DNA of 64,000 nucleotides, taken from assembly GCF_005221285.1 (NCBI RefSeq), contig NZ_CP039886.1, positions 744,001 to 808,000 of the forward strand, written 5' to 3'. A program made the translations under genes and the position numbers. Positions 13,541 to 23,532 of this stretch are shown one piece after another (within the stretch, counting starts at the first letter, position 1; each line of letters starts with the position of its first letter). Under the pieces are notes generated by a model. It did no database searches. It saw only the letters and a list, made by a program, of their open reading frames with translations, and was not told the origin of the DNA. The stretch comes from Neisseria flavescens (GTDB lineage Bacteria > Pseudomonadota > Gammaproteobacteria > Burkholderiales > Neisseriaceae).

Positions 13541-16148
13541 ATGACTGCCAACCAACGTTACCGCAAAGCTTTACCCGGTACGGATTTGGAATATTACGAC
13601 GCGCGTCAGGCGTGTGAAGACATCAAACCGGGCTCTTACGACAAGCTGCCGTACACAAGCCGTATCTTGGCTGAGAACTTGGTCAACCGCGCAGACAAAG
13701 TCGACCTGCCTACGCTGCAAAGCTGGCTGGGCCAGCTGATTGAGGGAAAACAGGAAATCGACTTCCCTTGGTATCCGGCACGCGTGGTGTGTCACGATAT
13801 TCTGGGTCAGACAGCGTTGGTGGATTTGGCAGGTCTGCGTGATGCGATTGCAGAAAAAGGCGGCGATCCTTCCAAAGTGAATCCGGTGGTGCAAACCCAG
13901 CTTATCGTCGACCACTCTTTGGCAGTTGAATGCGGCGGATACGATCCTGATGCCTTCCGTAAAAACCGCGAAATCGAAGACAGACGTAACGAAGACCGTT
14001 TCCACTTCATCAACTGGACAAAAACAGCATTTGAAAATGTGGACGTGATTCCGGCGGGCAACGGCATTATGCACCAAATCAACTTGGAAAAAATGTCGCC
14101 GGTTGTCCAAGTCAAAAACGGTGTGGCATTCCCTGATACTTGTGTGGGTACTGACTCACATACGCCACACGTCGATTCATTGGGCGTGATTTCCGTAGGC
14201 GTGGGCGGTTTGGAAGCCGAAACCGTAATGTTGGGCCGTGCATCCATGATGCGTCTGCCTGATATTGTCGGCGTGGAGCTGACCGGCAAACGTCAGCCGG
14301 GCATTACTGCCACCGACATCGTGTTGGCGCTGACCGAATTCTTGCGTAAAGAGCGCGTGGTTGGCGCATTTGTCGAATTCTTCGGCGAAGGCGCAAGAAG
14401 CCTGTCTATCGGCGACCGTGCCACCATTTCCAACATGACCCCTGAGTTCGGCGCGACTGCCGCGATGTTCGCTATTGATGAGCAAACCATTGATTATTTG
14501 AAACTGACCGGCCGCGACGACGCGCAAGTGAAATTGGTGGAAAACTATGCCAAAACCGCAGGCTTGTGGGCAGATGCCTTGAAAACCGCCGTTTATCCTC
14601 GTGTTTTGAAATTTGATTTGAGCAGCGTAACACGCAACATGGCAGGCCCAAGTAACCCGCATGCCCGTTTTGCGACCGCCGATTTGGCCAGCAAAGGCTT
14701 GGCTAAATCTTATGAAGAGCCTTCAGACGGGCAAATGCCTGACGGAGCAGTGATTATTGCCGCGATTACTTCGTGTACCAATACTTCCAATCCGCGTAAC
14801 GTTGTCGCCGCCGCGCTGTTGGCACGCAATGCAAACCGTCTTGGCTTGAAACGCAAACCTTGGGTGAAATCTTCGTTTGCCCCGGGTTCAAAAGTAGCCG
14901 AAATCTATTTGAAAGAAGCAGGCCTGCTGCCTGAAATGGAAAAACTCGGCTTCGGTATCGTTGCCTTCGCATGTACCACCTGTAACGGCATGAGCGGCGC
15001 GCTGGATCCGAAAATCCAAAAAGAAATCATCGACCGCGATTTGTACGCCACCGCCGTATTGTCAGGCAACCGCAACTTTGACGGCCGCATCCATCCGTAT
15101 GCGAAACAGGCTTTCCTCGCTTCGCCTCCGCTGGTGGTGGCATACGCCATCGCGGGCAGCATCCGTTTCGATATTGAAAACGACGTACTCGGCGTTGCAG
15201 ACGGCAAAGAAATCCGCCTGAAAGACATCTGGCCTACCGATGAAGAAATCGATGCCATCGTTGCCGAATATGTGAAACCGCAACAATTCCGCGACGTTTA
15301 TATCCCGATGTTCGACACCGGCACAGCGCAAAAAGCACCAAGCCCGCTGTACGACTGGCGTCCAATGTCCACCTATATCCGCCGCCCACCTTACTGGGAA
15401 GGCGCATTGGCAGGGGAACGCACATTGAGCGGTATGCGTCCGCTGGCGATTTTGCCCGACAACATCACCACCGACCACCTCTCGCCATCCAATGCGATTT
15501 TGGCCGGCAGTGCTGCAGGCGAATATTTGGCAAAAATGGGTTTGCCTGAAGAAGACTTTAACTCTTACGCAACCCACCGCGGCGACCACTTGACCGCCCA
15601 ACGTGCAACCTTCGCCAATCCGAAAACTGTTTAACGAAATGGTGAGAAATGAAGACGGCAGCGTACGCCAAGGTTCGCTGGCACGCGTTGAACCCGAAGG
15701 CAAAACCATACGTATGTGGGAAGCCATCGAAACCTATATGAACCGCAAACAGCCGCTCATCATCATTGCCGGCGCGGACTACGGTCAAGGCTCAAGCCGC
15801 GACTGGGCTGCAAAAGGCGTACGTCTCGCCGGCGTGGAAGCGATTGTTGCCGAAGGCTTCGAGCGTATCCACCGCACCAATTTGATCGGTATGGGCGTGT
15901 TGCCGCTGCAGTTCAAACCGGGTACCAACCGCCATACCCTGCAACTGGACGGTACGGAAACCTACGACGTTGTCGGCAAACGCACGCCGCGCTGCGACCT
16001 GACCCTCGTGATTCACCGTAAAAACGGCGCAACCGTCGAAGTTCCGGTTACCTGCCGCCTTGATACCGCAGAAGAAGTGTTGGTATATGAAGCCGGTGGC
16101 GTGTTGCAACGTTTCGCACAAGACTTTTTAGAAGGAAATGCAGCGTAA
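13541..16148 (+). pseudogene. acnD: 2-Methylcitrate dehydratase AcnD gene, interrupted by a frameshift
   Basis: AcnD is an aconitase-like [4Fe-4S] enzyme that dehydrates 2-methylcitrate to an aconitate isomer then handled by PrpF. The frame from 13541 (after TTAGGAGAACC) runs 694 codons with substrate loop GTDSHTPHVDSLG and cluster cysteines in ITSCTNTSNPRN and ACTTCNGMSG. It then shifts: AAAA at 15623-15626 where AAA is expected gives ACT GTT TAA. The continuation LFNEMVRNEDGSVRQG to LEGNAA in the next frame carries the swivelling domain (GADYGQGSSRDWAAKGV, GFERIHRTNLIGMG). The restored protein would be about 868 residues, normal for AcnD. A single A indel in a homopolymer makes a sequencing error plausible. 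Confidence 0.87.
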
Positions 16149-16266
16149 GGTAAATCGGGTATCGTCAAAATGTCCGGGCTACGCTCAAAAAGGTTTTCAG
16201 ACGGCCTCGAATGTTTGAGAGGCCGTCTGAAAAAACCATACTAAAAAATACAAAGGAGAACTCGAA

Positions 16267-17436
16267 ATGCCGCAAATTAAAATTCCAGCCGTTTACTACC
16301 GCGGCGGTACATCTAAAGGCATTTTCTTCAAACGTACCGATCTGCCGGCCGCTGCTCAGAAAGCAGGCGAGGCACGCGACAAAATCCTGTTGCGCGTACT
16401 CGGCAGCCCGGACCCTTACGGCAAACAGATTGACGGTTTGGGCAATGCCAGTTCGTCCACCAGCAAAGCCGTGATTTTGGACAAATCCGAACGCGCCGAT
16501 CACGATGTCGATTATTTGTTCGGACAAGTTTCCATCGACAAACCTTTTGTCGATTGGAGCGGCAACTGCGGCAACCTCACCGCCGCCGTAGGCGCATTTG
16601 CCATCGAACAAGGTTTGGTCGATAAATCCAAAATCCCTTCAGACGGTATCTGCACGGTGAAAATCTGGCAGAAAAACATTGGCAAAACCATTATTGCCCA
16701 TGTTCCGATGCAACACGGCGCAGTTTTGGAAACGGGCGATTTTGAGCTTGACGGCGTAACGTTTCCGGCCGCCGAAGTGCAAATCGAATTTCTTGCTCCC
16801 GCCGACGGCGAAGGCAGTATGTTCCCAACCGGCAATTTGGTCGATGAAATTGATGTGCCGAATATAGGCCGTCTGAAAGCCACGCTTATCAATGCCGGTA
16901 TTCCAACCATTTTCCTGAATGCCGTAGATTTGGGCTACACAGGCAAAGAGTTGCAAGACGACATCAACAACGATGCCGCGGCTCTGGAAAAATTTGAAAC
17001 CATCCGCGCGTATGGCGCGCTGAAAATGGGTTTGATCAGCGACGTTTCCGAAGCCGCCACCCGCGCCCATACTCCGAAAGTCGCTTTTGTCGCCCCCGCG
17101 GCCGATTACACCGCCTCCAGCGGCAAAACCGTCCAAGCTGCCGACATAGATTTATTGGTACGCGCACTGAGCATGGGCAAATTGCACCACGCCATGATGG
17201 GTACTGCTTCAGTTGCCATCGCTACCGCCGCCGCCGTGCCCGGAACGCTGGTCAACCTTGCAGCCAGAGGCGGAGCGCGTAAAGAAGTCCGTTTCGGCCA
17301 TCCGTCAGGTACGCTGCGTGTCGGTGCCGCCGCCGAATGTCAGGACGGCCAATGGACGGCCACCAAAGCGGTCATGAGCCGTAGCGCACGCGTGATTATG
17401 GAAGGACAAGTCCGAGTGCCGGAAGATTGCTTTTAA
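16267..17436 (+). CDS. prpF: 2-Methylaconitate cis-trans isomerase
   Basis: Isomerises the methylaconitate made by AcnD so that a normal aconitase can rehydrate it. The 389-residue product is full length and has the PrpF signatures: YYRGGTSKGIFF at the N-terminus, DWSGNCGNLTAAVG with its conserved Cys, and GARKEVRFGHPSGTLRVGA near the C-terminus. CAAAGGAG precedes the start. acnD-prpF gene pairs always function together; here prpF is intact while acnD is frameshifted. A DUS inverted pair lies between the two genes (about 16193-16230). Confidence 0.93.
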   Translation: MPQIKIPAVYYRGGTSKGIFFKRTDLPAAAQKAGEARDKILLRVLGSPDPYGKQIDGLGNASSSTSKAVILDKSERADHDVDYLFGQVSIDKPFVDWSGNCGNLTAAVGAFAIEQGLVDKSKIPSDGICTVKIWQKNIGKTIIAHVPMQHGAVLETGDFELDGVTFPAAEVQIEFLAPADGEGSMFPTGNLVDEIDVPNIGRLKATLINAGIPTIFLNAVDLGYTGKELQDDINNDAAALEKFETIRAYGALKMGLISDVSEAATRAHTPKVAFVAPAADYTASSGKTVQAADIDLLVRALSMGKLHHAMMGTASVAIATAAAVPGTLVNLAARGGARKEVRFGHPSGTLRVGAAAECQDGQWTATKAVMSRSARVIMEGQVRVPEDCF

Positions 17437-17491
17437 GTTTTCAGACGGCCGCAGCATTAAACAAGGCCGTCTGAAAACCAAATAAGCAGAT

Positions 17492-17550
17492 TTTAGTCAG
17501 GTAGTGATACCTGCAATGGAGATTAGGATTGGGTATGAAGCCTGACTAAA
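17492..17550 (+). promoter_or_regulatory. Long structured leader upstream of ackA
   Basis: TTTAGTCAGG (17492-17501) pairs perfectly with CCTGACTAAA (17541-17550), and inside it ATACC (17507-17511) pairs with GGTAT (17532-17536), leaving a 20-base apical loop containing TGGAGATTAGG. The element is bounded by DUS copies and sits about 100 bases before the ackA start. It is not a DUS hairpin and has no T tract. It may be a regulatory RNA structure or a small mobile repeat. Confidence 0.45.
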
Positions 17551-17648
17551 CACCAAACCAAAGGCAATCTGGAAAGCTCTCAAATGTTTTTGCTCTTTTC
17601 AGACGGCCTGAAGCAAAAAAACAATCAAAAATTCAAAGGAGAAACACC

Positions 17649-18845
17649 ATGTCCAACCAACTCATTCTTGTTCTGAACTGCGGCAGCTCTTCACTCAAAG
17701 GTGCCGTTATCGACCGTAAAAACGGCAGCGTCGCCTTGAGCTGCCTCGGCGAACGCCTGACCACGCCCGAAGCCGTCATGACGTTCAGCAAAGACGGCAA
17801 CAAACGCCAAGTTCCCCTGACCGGTCGCAACTGCCACGCCGGCGCGGTGGGTATGCTTTTGAACGAACTGGAAAAACACGAACTGCACGACCGCATCAAA
17901 GCCGTCGGCCACCGCATCGTCCACGGCGGCGAAAAATACAGCGAGTCTGTTTTGATCGACCAGGTCGTAATGGACGAACTCAATGCCTGCATTCCGCTTG
18001 CGCCGCTGCACAACCCCGCCAACATCAGCGGCATCCTCGCCGCACAGGAACATTTCCCCGGTCTGCCCAATGTCGGCGTGATGGATACTTCGTTCCACCA
18101 AACCATGCCGGAGCGTGCCTACACTTATGCCGTTCCGCGCGAATTGCGTAAAAAATACGCTTTCCGCCGCTACGGTTTCCACGGTACCAGTATGCGTTAC
18201 GTCGCCCCTGAAGCCGCGCGGATTCTGGGCAAACCTTTGGAAGACATCCGTATGATTGTCGCCCACCTCGGCAACGGCGCATCCATTACCGCCATCAAAA
18301 ACGGCAAATCCGTTGACACCAGTATGGGCTTCACGCCGATCGAAGGTTTGGTAATGGGTACACGTTGCGGCGACATCGATCCGGGCGTATACAGCTATCT
18401 GACTTCACAGGCTGGTTTGGATGTTGCCCGAGTGGATGAAATGCTGAACAAAAAATCAGGCTTGCTCGGTATTTCCGAACTCTCCAACGACTGCCGTTCT
18501 TTGGAAATCGCTGCGGATGAAGGCCATGAAGGCGCACGTTTGGCTCTGGAAGTAATGACTTACCGCCTTGCCAAATATATTGCTTCGATGGCTGTGGCTT
18601 GTGGCGGCGTTGACGCGCTCGTGTTTACCGGCGGTATTGGCGAAAACTCGCGTAACATCCGTGCCAAAACCGTTTCCTATCTTGATTTCTTGGGTCTGCA
18701 CATCGACACCAAAGCCAATATGGAAAAACGCTACGGCAATTCGGGCATTATCAGCCCAACAGGTTCTTCCCCGGCTGTTTTGGTGGTGCCAACCAATGAA
18801 GAATTGATGATTGCCAACGATACGGCTGAATTGGCAGGTCTCTAG
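17649..18845 (+). CDS. ackA: Acetate kinase (propionate/acetate kinase)
   Basis: Interconverts acetate and acetyl phosphate with ATP, and family members in prp clusters also use propionate. The 398-residue protein starts LILVLNCGSSSLKGAVID, the ACKA signature, and has GHRIVHGGEKYS, VMDTSFHQTMPERAYTYAVP and FTGGIGENS in order. AAGGAG precedes the ATG. As the last gene of the propionate island it would supply the activated acyl group from external propionate. A terminator at 18892-18923 closes the operon. Confidence 0.94.
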   Translation: MSNQLILVLNCGSSSLKGAVIDRKNGSVALSCLGERLTTPEAVMTFSKDGNKRQVPLTGRNCHAGAVGMLLNELEKHELHDRIKAVGHRIVHGGEKYSESVLIDQVVMDELNACIPLAPLHNPANISGILAAQEHFPGLPNVGVMDTSFHQTMPERAYTYAVPRELRKKYAFRRYGFHGTSMRYVAPEAARILGKPLEDIRMIVAHLGNGASITAIKNGKSVDTSMGFTPIEGLVMGTRCGDIDPGVYSYLTSQAGLDVARVDEMLNKKSGLLGISELSNDCRSLEIAADEGHEGARLALEVMTYRLAKYIASMAVACGGVDALVFTGGIGENSRNIRAKTVSYLDFLGLHIDTKANMEKRYGNSGIISPTGSSPAVLVVPTNEELMIANDTAELAGL

Positions 18846-18891
18846 GAAGAAGTAAAATAGGGGAGAGTATTCTCCCTATGCAGGATACAAT

Positions 18892-18923
18892 AAAAAGTGC
18901 GGATTTATCATCCGCACTTTTTT
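18892..18923. terminator. Bidirectional terminator between ackA and purM
   Basis: AAAAAGTGCGGAT and ATCCGCACTTTTTT form a 13-base-pair stem around a TTATC loop, with A on the left and T on the right, suiting both the rightward prp operon and the leftward purM. Confidence 0.85.
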
Positions 18924-18936
18924 AATTACATCTCAA

Positions 18937-19971
18937 TCAAGCCACTTGGGTTTGATGTTCGTCGCCGTTACGCTCACGAACTGCGCCCAAACGGTAAACG
19001 GTTTCGCCTTGTTCGCTCAAGAATGCTTGTACCGCATCGGCATCTTCTTTGGCAATGATAACGACCATGCCGATACCGCAGTTAAATGTACGGTACATTT
19101 CTTGGGTTTCCACATTGCCTGCTTTTTGTAGCCATTGGAACAGTTTAGGCAATTCCCACGCTTTGGCATCGATTTGTGCAACGGTATTTTCAGGCAAAAC
19201 GCGAGGTACGTTTTCGGTAATGCCGCCGCCGGTAATATGGGCCATGCCTTTAATGGTGAATTTTTCCAAAGCGGCAAGGATAGGTTTCACATACAGGCGG
19301 GTAGGGGCGATGATGGTTTCGCGCAAGGTTTTGCCGTTGTCAAATTCCGCGTCCAAATCGGGATTGTCGCGCTCTATGATTTTGCGTACCAAAGAGTAGC
19401 CGTTGGAGTGTGCGCCGTTGGAAGCCAAGCCCAAAACAACGTCTCCGGCCTGAATACTACGGCCGTTGATGACGCGTTCTTTTTCAACCACGCCTACGGC
19501 AAAACCGGCCAAGTCGTATTCACCTTCAGGATACATGCCTGGCATTTCGGCAGTTTCACCGCCAATCAAAGCGCAACCGGATTCTTCGCAACCTTGGGCA
19601 ATGCCTTTAATCACATCAGTCGCGCGGGCAACGTCCAGCTTGCCGCAAGCGAAATAGTCCAAGAAGAACAAAGGTTCTGCACCTTGAACCAAAATGTCGT
19701 TGACGCTCATGGCAACCAAATCAATGCCGACAGTATCGTGTCTATCCCAGTCGAATGCCAGTTTCAGCTTGGTGCCGACGCCGTCCGTACCGGAAACCAA
19801 TACCGGATTTTTGTATTTTTTGCCGATTTCGACCAAAGCGCCGAAACCGCCCAAATCACCCAACACTTCAGGGCGAATAGTACGCTTGGCAAAAGGTTTG
19901 ATGTTTTCGACCAGTTGATCGCCTGCGTCGATATCCACGCCTGCGTCACGATAGCTCAAAGAAGTGCTCAT
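18937..19971 (-). CDS. purM: Phosphoribosylformylglycinamidine cyclo-ligase (AIR synthetase)
   Basis: ATP-dependent ring closure of FGAM to aminoimidazole ribonucleotide in purine synthesis. The 344-residue product begins SLSYRDAGVDIDAGDQLVE, with LVSGTDGVGTKLKLAF (residues about 58-73), CALIGGETAEMPGMY and GMAHITGGGITENVPRVLP, all PurM landmarks. Normal length. Stand-alone gene, convergent with the prp operon and divergent from the PerM-type permease at 20174. Confidence 0.96.
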   Translation of the reverse strand: MSTSLSYRDAGVDIDAGDQLVENIKPFAKRTIRPEVLGDLGGFGALVEIGKKYKNPVLVSGTDGVGTKLKLAFDWDRHDTVGIDLVAMSVNDILVQGAEPLFFLDYFACGKLDVARATDVIKGIAQGCEESGCALIGGETAEMPGMYPEGEYDLAGFAVGVVEKERVINGRSIQAGDVVLGLASNGAHSNGYSLVRKIIERDNPDLDAEFDNGKTLRETIIAPTRLYVKPILAALEKFTIKGMAHITGGGITENVPRVLPENTVAQIDAKAWELPKLFQWLQKAGNVETQEMYRTFNCGIGMVVIIAKEDADAVQAFLSEQGETVYRLGAVRERNGDEHQTQVA

Positions 19972-20173
19972 TGGATTTCCTTATTCGGGTATGGGTAGAT
20001 TGTCGGAGCGTATTTTATCTTAAATTGGAGGATTCAGGCTGAATTTTTTGGCATTATTGTCAACAATTTTATTTTATCTTAATAGCCGTCCCGCTTTCAG
20101 ACGGCCTTTGTGAATCTGTTATACTGCTTATTTATTTTGAAAACCTTAAGCATCAACTGGGGACCACCTTTTT

Positions 20174-21244
20174 ATGTATCAAAAGAAAACGCGCAGTGTA
20201 AAACCGTGGATTATTATGGCTTGCGTTGTCGCAGCCTTTATTTGGTTTTTATATGCTTTGGGTGATGTTTTGACGCCGTTTATTGTGGCCGCCGTTTTGG
20301 CCTATGTTTTGAATCCCTTGGTCGAGTGGCTGCAATTGAAGCGTATCCGTCGCGCACCGGCCTCTATGATTATTATGGCACTGGCTTTGCTGATATTGCT
20401 GTCGTTAGTATTGATTATCGTGCCTATGTTGTTGAACCAGTTTAACAATCTGGCCGAACGCCTGCCACAAATCGTAGGCTTTGTTCAAAACAAACTGCTA
20501 CCGTGGCTCAACAGCATCAGTGGGGATTATATTCAAATCGATCAAGAATCAATCATCGCATGGTTGCAGTCGCATACGGATGAGTTGAGCAATACGCTCA
20601 AAGCATGGATTCCGACCTTGATGCGTCAAAGCGGCAACGTCATCAGTGGCGTCAGCAATTTGGTGTTGTTGCCTTTGCTGCTGTATTACTTCTTGTTGGA
20701 TTGGAAACGTTGGTCTTCCGGAATCAGCAAATTGGTTCCACGCCGTTTTATCGAGACCTACACGCGTATCAGCGGCAATATGGATGAAGTCTTGGGCGAG
20801 TTTCTGCGTGGCCAGCTGATGGTTATGATGATTATGGGCTTGGTCTATGGATTGGGCTTGATGCTGGTCGGTTTGGATTCCGGTTTTGCCATTGGTATGA
20901 TTGCCGGTATTTTGGTATTTATTCCGTATTTGGGCGCATTTACCGGCCTTTTGCTGGCAACGGTTGCCGCGCTTTTGCAATATGGCTCATGGCAGGGGTT
21001 ATTGATGGTCTGGGCTGTATTCGGTGTCGGACAATTCTTGGAAAGCTTTTTCATTACGCCCAAAATCGTCGGCGATCGCATTGGTTTGTCTCCGTTCTGG
21101 GTGATTTTCTCATTGATGGCTTTCGGGCAACTGATGGGTTTTGTCGGTATGCTTGCCGGCCTGCCGCTTGCCGCCGTGACGTTGGTTTTATTGCGTGAAG
21201 GCGCATCTGCCTATTTCGGCAGCCGTTTCTACAAACATAAATAA
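20174..21244 (+). CDS. AI-2E/PerM family transporter
   Basis: A 356-residue inner-membrane protein with about eight hydrophobic segments. Its pattern is that of the AI-2E transporter family: VLTPFIVAAVLAYVLNPLVE at the N-terminus, LLLYYFLLDW in the middle and the C-terminal block ITPKIVGDRIGLSPFWVIFS. The substrate in Neisseria is not known, and the family name reflects one E. coli member only. It stands alone, followed by a perfect DUS hairpin at 21259-21288. Confidence 0.88.
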   Translation: MYQKKTRSVKPWIIMACVVAAFIWFLYALGDVLTPFIVAAVLAYVLNPLVEWLQLKRIRRAPASMIIMALALLILLSLVLIIVPMLLNQFNNLAERLPQIVGFVQNKLLPWLNSISGDYIQIDQESIIAWLQSHTDELSNTLKAWIPTLMRQSGNVISGVSNLVLLPLLLYYFLLDWKRWSSGISKLVPRRFIETYTRISGNMDEVLGEFLRGQLMVMMIMGLVYGLGLMLVGLDSGFAIGMIAGILVFIPYLGAFTGLLLATVAALLQYGSWQGLLMVWAVFGVGQFLESFFITPKIVGDRIGLSPFWVIFSLMAFGQLMGFVGMLAGLPLAAVTLVLLREGASAYFGSRFYKHK

Positions 21245-21258
21245 ATCAATAATATTAA

Positions 21259-21288
21259 GGCCGTCTGAAATCCAAGTTTCAGACGGCC
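21259..21288. terminator. DUS hairpin terminator
   Basis: GGCCGTCTGAAA and TTTCAGACGGCC pair perfectly around TCCAAG, just after the PerM-type gene. Confidence 0.75.
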
Positions 21289-21310
21289 ATTGATAACAAA
21301 GGAAGTCTAT

Positions 21311-22027
21311 ATGTTAGCCATTATCGGCGGCAGCGGTTTGACCAAACTGCCGGAACTTGAAATTACTGAACGAAAAATCGTACGCACTCCATACGGATTA
21401 ACCAGCAGCCCTATTTTGTTCGGCAGGTTGGGGCGCTTGGATATTGTTTTCCTCGCCCGACATGGCTTCAGCCATACCATCGCGCCGCATGAAATCAACT
21501 ACCGCGCCAATATCTGGGCGTTACATTCTTTAGGCGTTGAAAACATTATTGCCATTTCCTCAGTCGTCGGTATCAATCCTGATTTTGAAAACGGCAGTTT
21601 GGTGTTGCCGGACGATTTGATCGACTATACCTATGGCCGTAAAGATACTTTTTTTGAAGGACAAGAATGTCCGGTTGTCCATACCGATTTTTTCAACCCT
21701 TATTGTGATGAATTGCGACAAGAATTGTTGAATATCACGAAAGCGCACAATGTGCCGATTTACGACTCCGCCACTTATGGCTGCCTGCAAGGCCCACGCC
21801 GTCCAACCCGTGCAGAAATCGCCCGTTATCGACGTGACGGCGTAGATGTACTCGGTATGACCGGTATGCCCGAAGCCGTTTTAGCTAGAGAGTTGAAAAT
21901 GGCCTATGCCCACTTTTGTAGCGTCAGCAGCATTGATTGCTTTGATAATGGAAAAGGAAATGAAGGCTGTAACGAACAGGTTTCTATGACAATGACCAAA
22001 ATCCGACAATTATTAAATGGTTTGTAA
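21311..22027 (+). CDS. S-methyl-5'-thioinosine phosphorylase-like (PNP/MTAP family)
   Basis: The 238-residue product belongs to the MTAP branch of trimeric purine nucleoside phosphorylases: phosphate-binding GGSGL at the N-terminus, ARHGFSHTIAPHEINYRAN, and GCLQGPRRPTRAEIARYRR with GMTGMPEAVLARE. Enzymes of this shape in Pseudomonas and relatives split methylthioinosine, a by-product of polyamine and homoserine-lactone metabolism; the exact substrate here is inferred. The ATG at 21311 follows AAAGGAAGT; an in-frame earlier start at 21290 lies at the DUS hairpin and is unlikely. Confidence 0.85.
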   Translation: MLAIIGGSGLTKLPELEITERKIVRTPYGLTSSPILFGRLGRLDIVFLARHGFSHTIAPHEINYRANIWALHSLGVENIIAISSVVGINPDFENGSLVLPDDLIDYTYGRKDTFFEGQECPVVHTDFFNPYCDELRQELLNITKAHNVPIYDSATYGCLQGPRRPTRAEIARYRRDGVDVLGMTGMPEAVLARELKMAYAHFCSVSSIDCFDNGKGNEGCNEQVSMTMTKIRQLLNGL

Positions 22028-22033
22028 CTGATA

Positions 22034-22066
22034 ATGCCGTCTGAAATGATGTTTTCAGACGGCATT
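22034..22066. terminator. AT-type DUS hairpin
   Basis: AATGCCGTCTGAAA and TTTTCAGACGGCATT pair around TGATG. It serves the phosphorylase gene on the left and originally also the gene at 22895-23389 on the right, before the insertion sequence separated them. Confidence 0.7.
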
Positions 22067-22077
22067 GTTTTATTTAA

Positions 22078-22895
22078 GAACCTGTATTCACAAAAATGAT
22101 AAAATATCTTTATGACTAGAAAATCCTACCCAACAGACTTAACAGATGCCCAATGGCAAGCGATTGAGCCACATTTTAACCGGCTACGCCACTACAAATG
22201 GGATAAACGTGAATTAGTGAATGCCGTTTTGTACATTACCAAAACAGGTTGCCAATGGCGTATGCTGCCCAATGATTTTCCACCTTATCCAACCGTATGG
22301 AGTTTCTATCGCAGAGCCAACCAATCAGGCTTATGGGATAGGATTCTTTTGGCATTGGTTCAAAAAAACGTTTAATCCATCAAAAACAAGCGATGCCGAC
22401 TTATGCCATTATTGATTCGCAAAGTGTCAAAACAGCTTCCGGCGCACATGATAAAGGTTTTGACGGAGGTAAAAAAATCAAAGGCCGTAAGCGACATATA
22501 GCTGTTGATACGTTGGGTAACCTATTGTCTGTTGTGGTTCATGCAGCCAATATTCATGACACAAAAGCAGGTATTTTTGTAGCAAAAAAAGCGTTTGAGA
22601 CCTATCCGGGTTTAAAAGGTTTCTGTGCAGACGCAGGTTATCGGAATACATTTGAGCGCGAAGTATCGGAGCAATTGGGTTTAACTGTTGAGATTTCAAA
22701 GAAAATTCAAGATATTTCTTGGCATATTCTGCCCAAACGTTGGATTGTGGAACGAACGTTTGCATGGTTAGGTTGGTCTCGACGTTTGGCAAAAGATTTT
22801 GAGCAGACGAATTTATCTGCTGAAAATTTTGTCAAACTAGGGTATATTTCACAAATATTAAAATTTATCAAATAGTTGTTTGTGAATACAGGTTC
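22078..22895 (+). mobile_element. IS5-family insertion sequence (IS427-like), 818 bp
   Basis: Perfect 17-base terminal inverted repeats GAACCTGTATTCACAAA bound the element, and the trinucleotide TAA flanks it on both sides (22075-22077 and 22896-22898), as expected of a target duplication. It encodes one transposase in two overlapping frames. Insertion occurred at the TAA stop codon of the leftward gene next door, changing it to TAG. Inverted repeats and duplication are both intact, so the insertion is recent. Confidence 0.92.
22112..22875 (+). CDS. IS5-family transposase, made by -1 frameshifting
   Basis: Frame A (22112-22375, MTRKSYPTDLTDAQWQAIEP) holds the N-terminal DNA-binding domain. 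Frame B continues to 22875 and holds the DDE catalytic core: first Asp in YAIIDSQSVK, second Asp in CADAGYRN, Glu in WIVERTFAWL. The two frames are linked at a run of seven A (22362-22368) positioned as the canonical slippery heptamer A AAA AAC, where a -1 shift gives an uninterrupted protein of about 254 residues. Without the shift translation stops at 22375. Confidence 0.88.
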
Positions 22896-23389
22896 TAAGA
22901 AGCTGGTTCCCGCGCCCAATGGGGCAGGGAGGCTTTTTGTTTGCGGAACGAAGCAAGTTGCATGCCCCGACATTTTTCAAAAATTAATTCAACCCCGCTT
23001 TGCAGATGCAAAATTAAATTGGTATGCGTTTCCGTTTTAATAAAGTCAATATTGCGTTGCACCAAGCGCTGAATGACGGCATATACATCAAGGTAGCCAT
23101 TTGCGAAAAACCACGGATTCAACTTTACCCAACGGCCGCCGCTTAATGCAGCATCAGGCTGAAAATCAGCACGAATCTGTGTTAAACGATTGTCGGAGAA
23201 ATGCAGTTCGATATCGCCATAAAGCCAAATATTCCAGCCTTTTTGCACCAACAAGCCTTTGGGGACACAATCAGGCGCAGGAAACATCTGCAAAATAGAC
23301 TCTGCCGATTGTCCGATTTCCAGATAGTCAAATCGGCCGGTATACAAAAAATCATAAATATCAACGGCAATAGGAAAGTGGTAGCGCAT
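22895..23389 (-). CDS. Hypothetical protein, 164 residues
   Basis: Starts MRYHFPIAVDIYDFLYTGRF and ends PHWAREPAS. No signal peptide or membrane segment; beta-rich, with LQSGVELIFEKCRGMQLASF near the end. It resembles small neisserial proteins of unknown role; I give no function. No convincing ribosome site decides between ATG at 23389 and in-frame ATGs at 23401 and 23419. The stop codon TAG is composed of the last base of the neighbouring insertion sequence plus two bases of its target duplication; before insertion it was TAA. Confidence 0.6.
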   Translation of the reverse strand: MRYHFPIAVDIYDFLYTGRFDYLEIGQSAESILQMFPAPDCVPKGLLVQKGWNIWLYGDIELHFSDNRLTQIRADFQPDAALSGGRWVKLNPWFFANGYLDVYAVIQRLVQRNIDFIKTETHTNLILHLQSGVELIFEKCRGMQLASFRKQKASLPHWAREPAS

Positions 23390-23532
23390 GGCAACAACCA
23401 TAGAAAAGCAATTAACCAAGCTATCTTAAACTTAAACTATAATGAAATCAATTCTTATTACTATTTATTCAATATAAGAAAGGCCTTCTGTTGTTCAGAC
23501 GGCCTTGTAGCTTTGGTTTAAACCGATATTGT

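Noticed and set aside
19135..19998. 287-codon frame antisense to purM
   Set aside because: Shadow of purM; repetitive FNG and HAF peptides are typical of reversed codons.
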